This document shows, in pieces, positions 13,887-13,900 of a DNA stretch of 13,900 bases. Positions within the stretch are counted from its first letter, which is position 1. Each line of letters opens with the position of its first letter. A program made the translations under genes and the position numbers. The stretch is from FLUQ01 sp031548325 (GTDB lineage Bacteria; Desulfobacterota; Desulfovibrionia; Desulfovibrionales; Desulfovibrionaceae), in assembly GCA_031548325.1 (NCBI GenBank), contig JAVBRE010000057.1:1-13900 (forward strand), given 5' to 3'. Under the pieces are notes generated by a model, which was not told the DNA's origin, did not search any database, and saw nothing but the letters and a program-made list of their open reading frames with translations.

Positions 13887-13900
13887 ATGAAAAAACACCG
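13887..13900 (+). CDS. Start of a downstream gene, possibly the ugpA permease (partial)
   Basis: ATG at 13887 is followed by AAA AAA CAC CG (M-K-K-H-...), preceded by AAGGAG (13873-13878) and GGGAGG (13881-13886). Only four complete codons are present, so the sequence itself does not identify the product. A permease (ugpA) is inferred only because ugpB genes are usually followed by permease genes. Confidence 0.4.

Noticed and set aside
1..13900. CRISPR arrays, tRNA or rRNA genes, prophage or defence genes
   Set aside because: No regularly spaced direct repeats, tRNA-like cloverleaf segments, rRNA sequence, integrase, transposase, nuclease or toxin-antitoxin signatures were seen on either strand.

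Overview
This window looks like chromosomal DNA from a sulfate-reducer-like member of the Desulfovibrionaceae (former Deltaproteobacteria). That assignment is an inference from high G+C with strong GC codon bias, the gene set (an IorAB 2-oxoacid:ferredoxin oxidoreductase, a LonB/LonC-type protease, a TPR membrane protein) and the many short structured intergenic repeats. No single marker gene fixes the genus.

Layout, left to right. (1) The 3' end of hemC (tetrapyrrole synthesis), then a Lon-like protease with its own candidate promoter, both on the plus strand. (2) A minus-strand run proA - nadD - trhA (proline synthesis, NAD synthesis, a hemolysin III/PAQR membrane protein); proA and nadD are 2 nt apart and probably co-transcribed. 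(3) Divergent from proA, a plus-strand gene for a membrane-anchored TPR protein, whose stop codon abuts a ~148-bp palindromic MITE-like element. (4) The iorA-iorB pair with an ATGA overlap. (5) A 92-residue hypothetical protein, an MFS exporter and dapA, all on the minus strand and separated by structured repeats and one clear terminator. (6) Divergent from dapA, ugpB (glycerol-3-phosphate binding protein), followed by a G-rich tract and the first codons of a likely permease gene.

Most genes are housekeeping or core metabolism. No defence island, prophage, CRISPR array, tRNA or rRNA was found, and I do not see a clearly new multi-gene system. The most notable signals are: an IorA whose C-terminal ferredoxin domain has lost exactly the four cysteines of one [4Fe-4S] cluster and kept the four of the other; the MITE-like hairpin with a possible TA duplication that preserves the upstream stop codon; a multi-hairpin dispersed repeat present in two alignable copies plus a decayed one; a second, GC-rich dispersed repeat family; and a Lon-like protease with an intact Ser-Lys dyad but a non-canonical Walker A.
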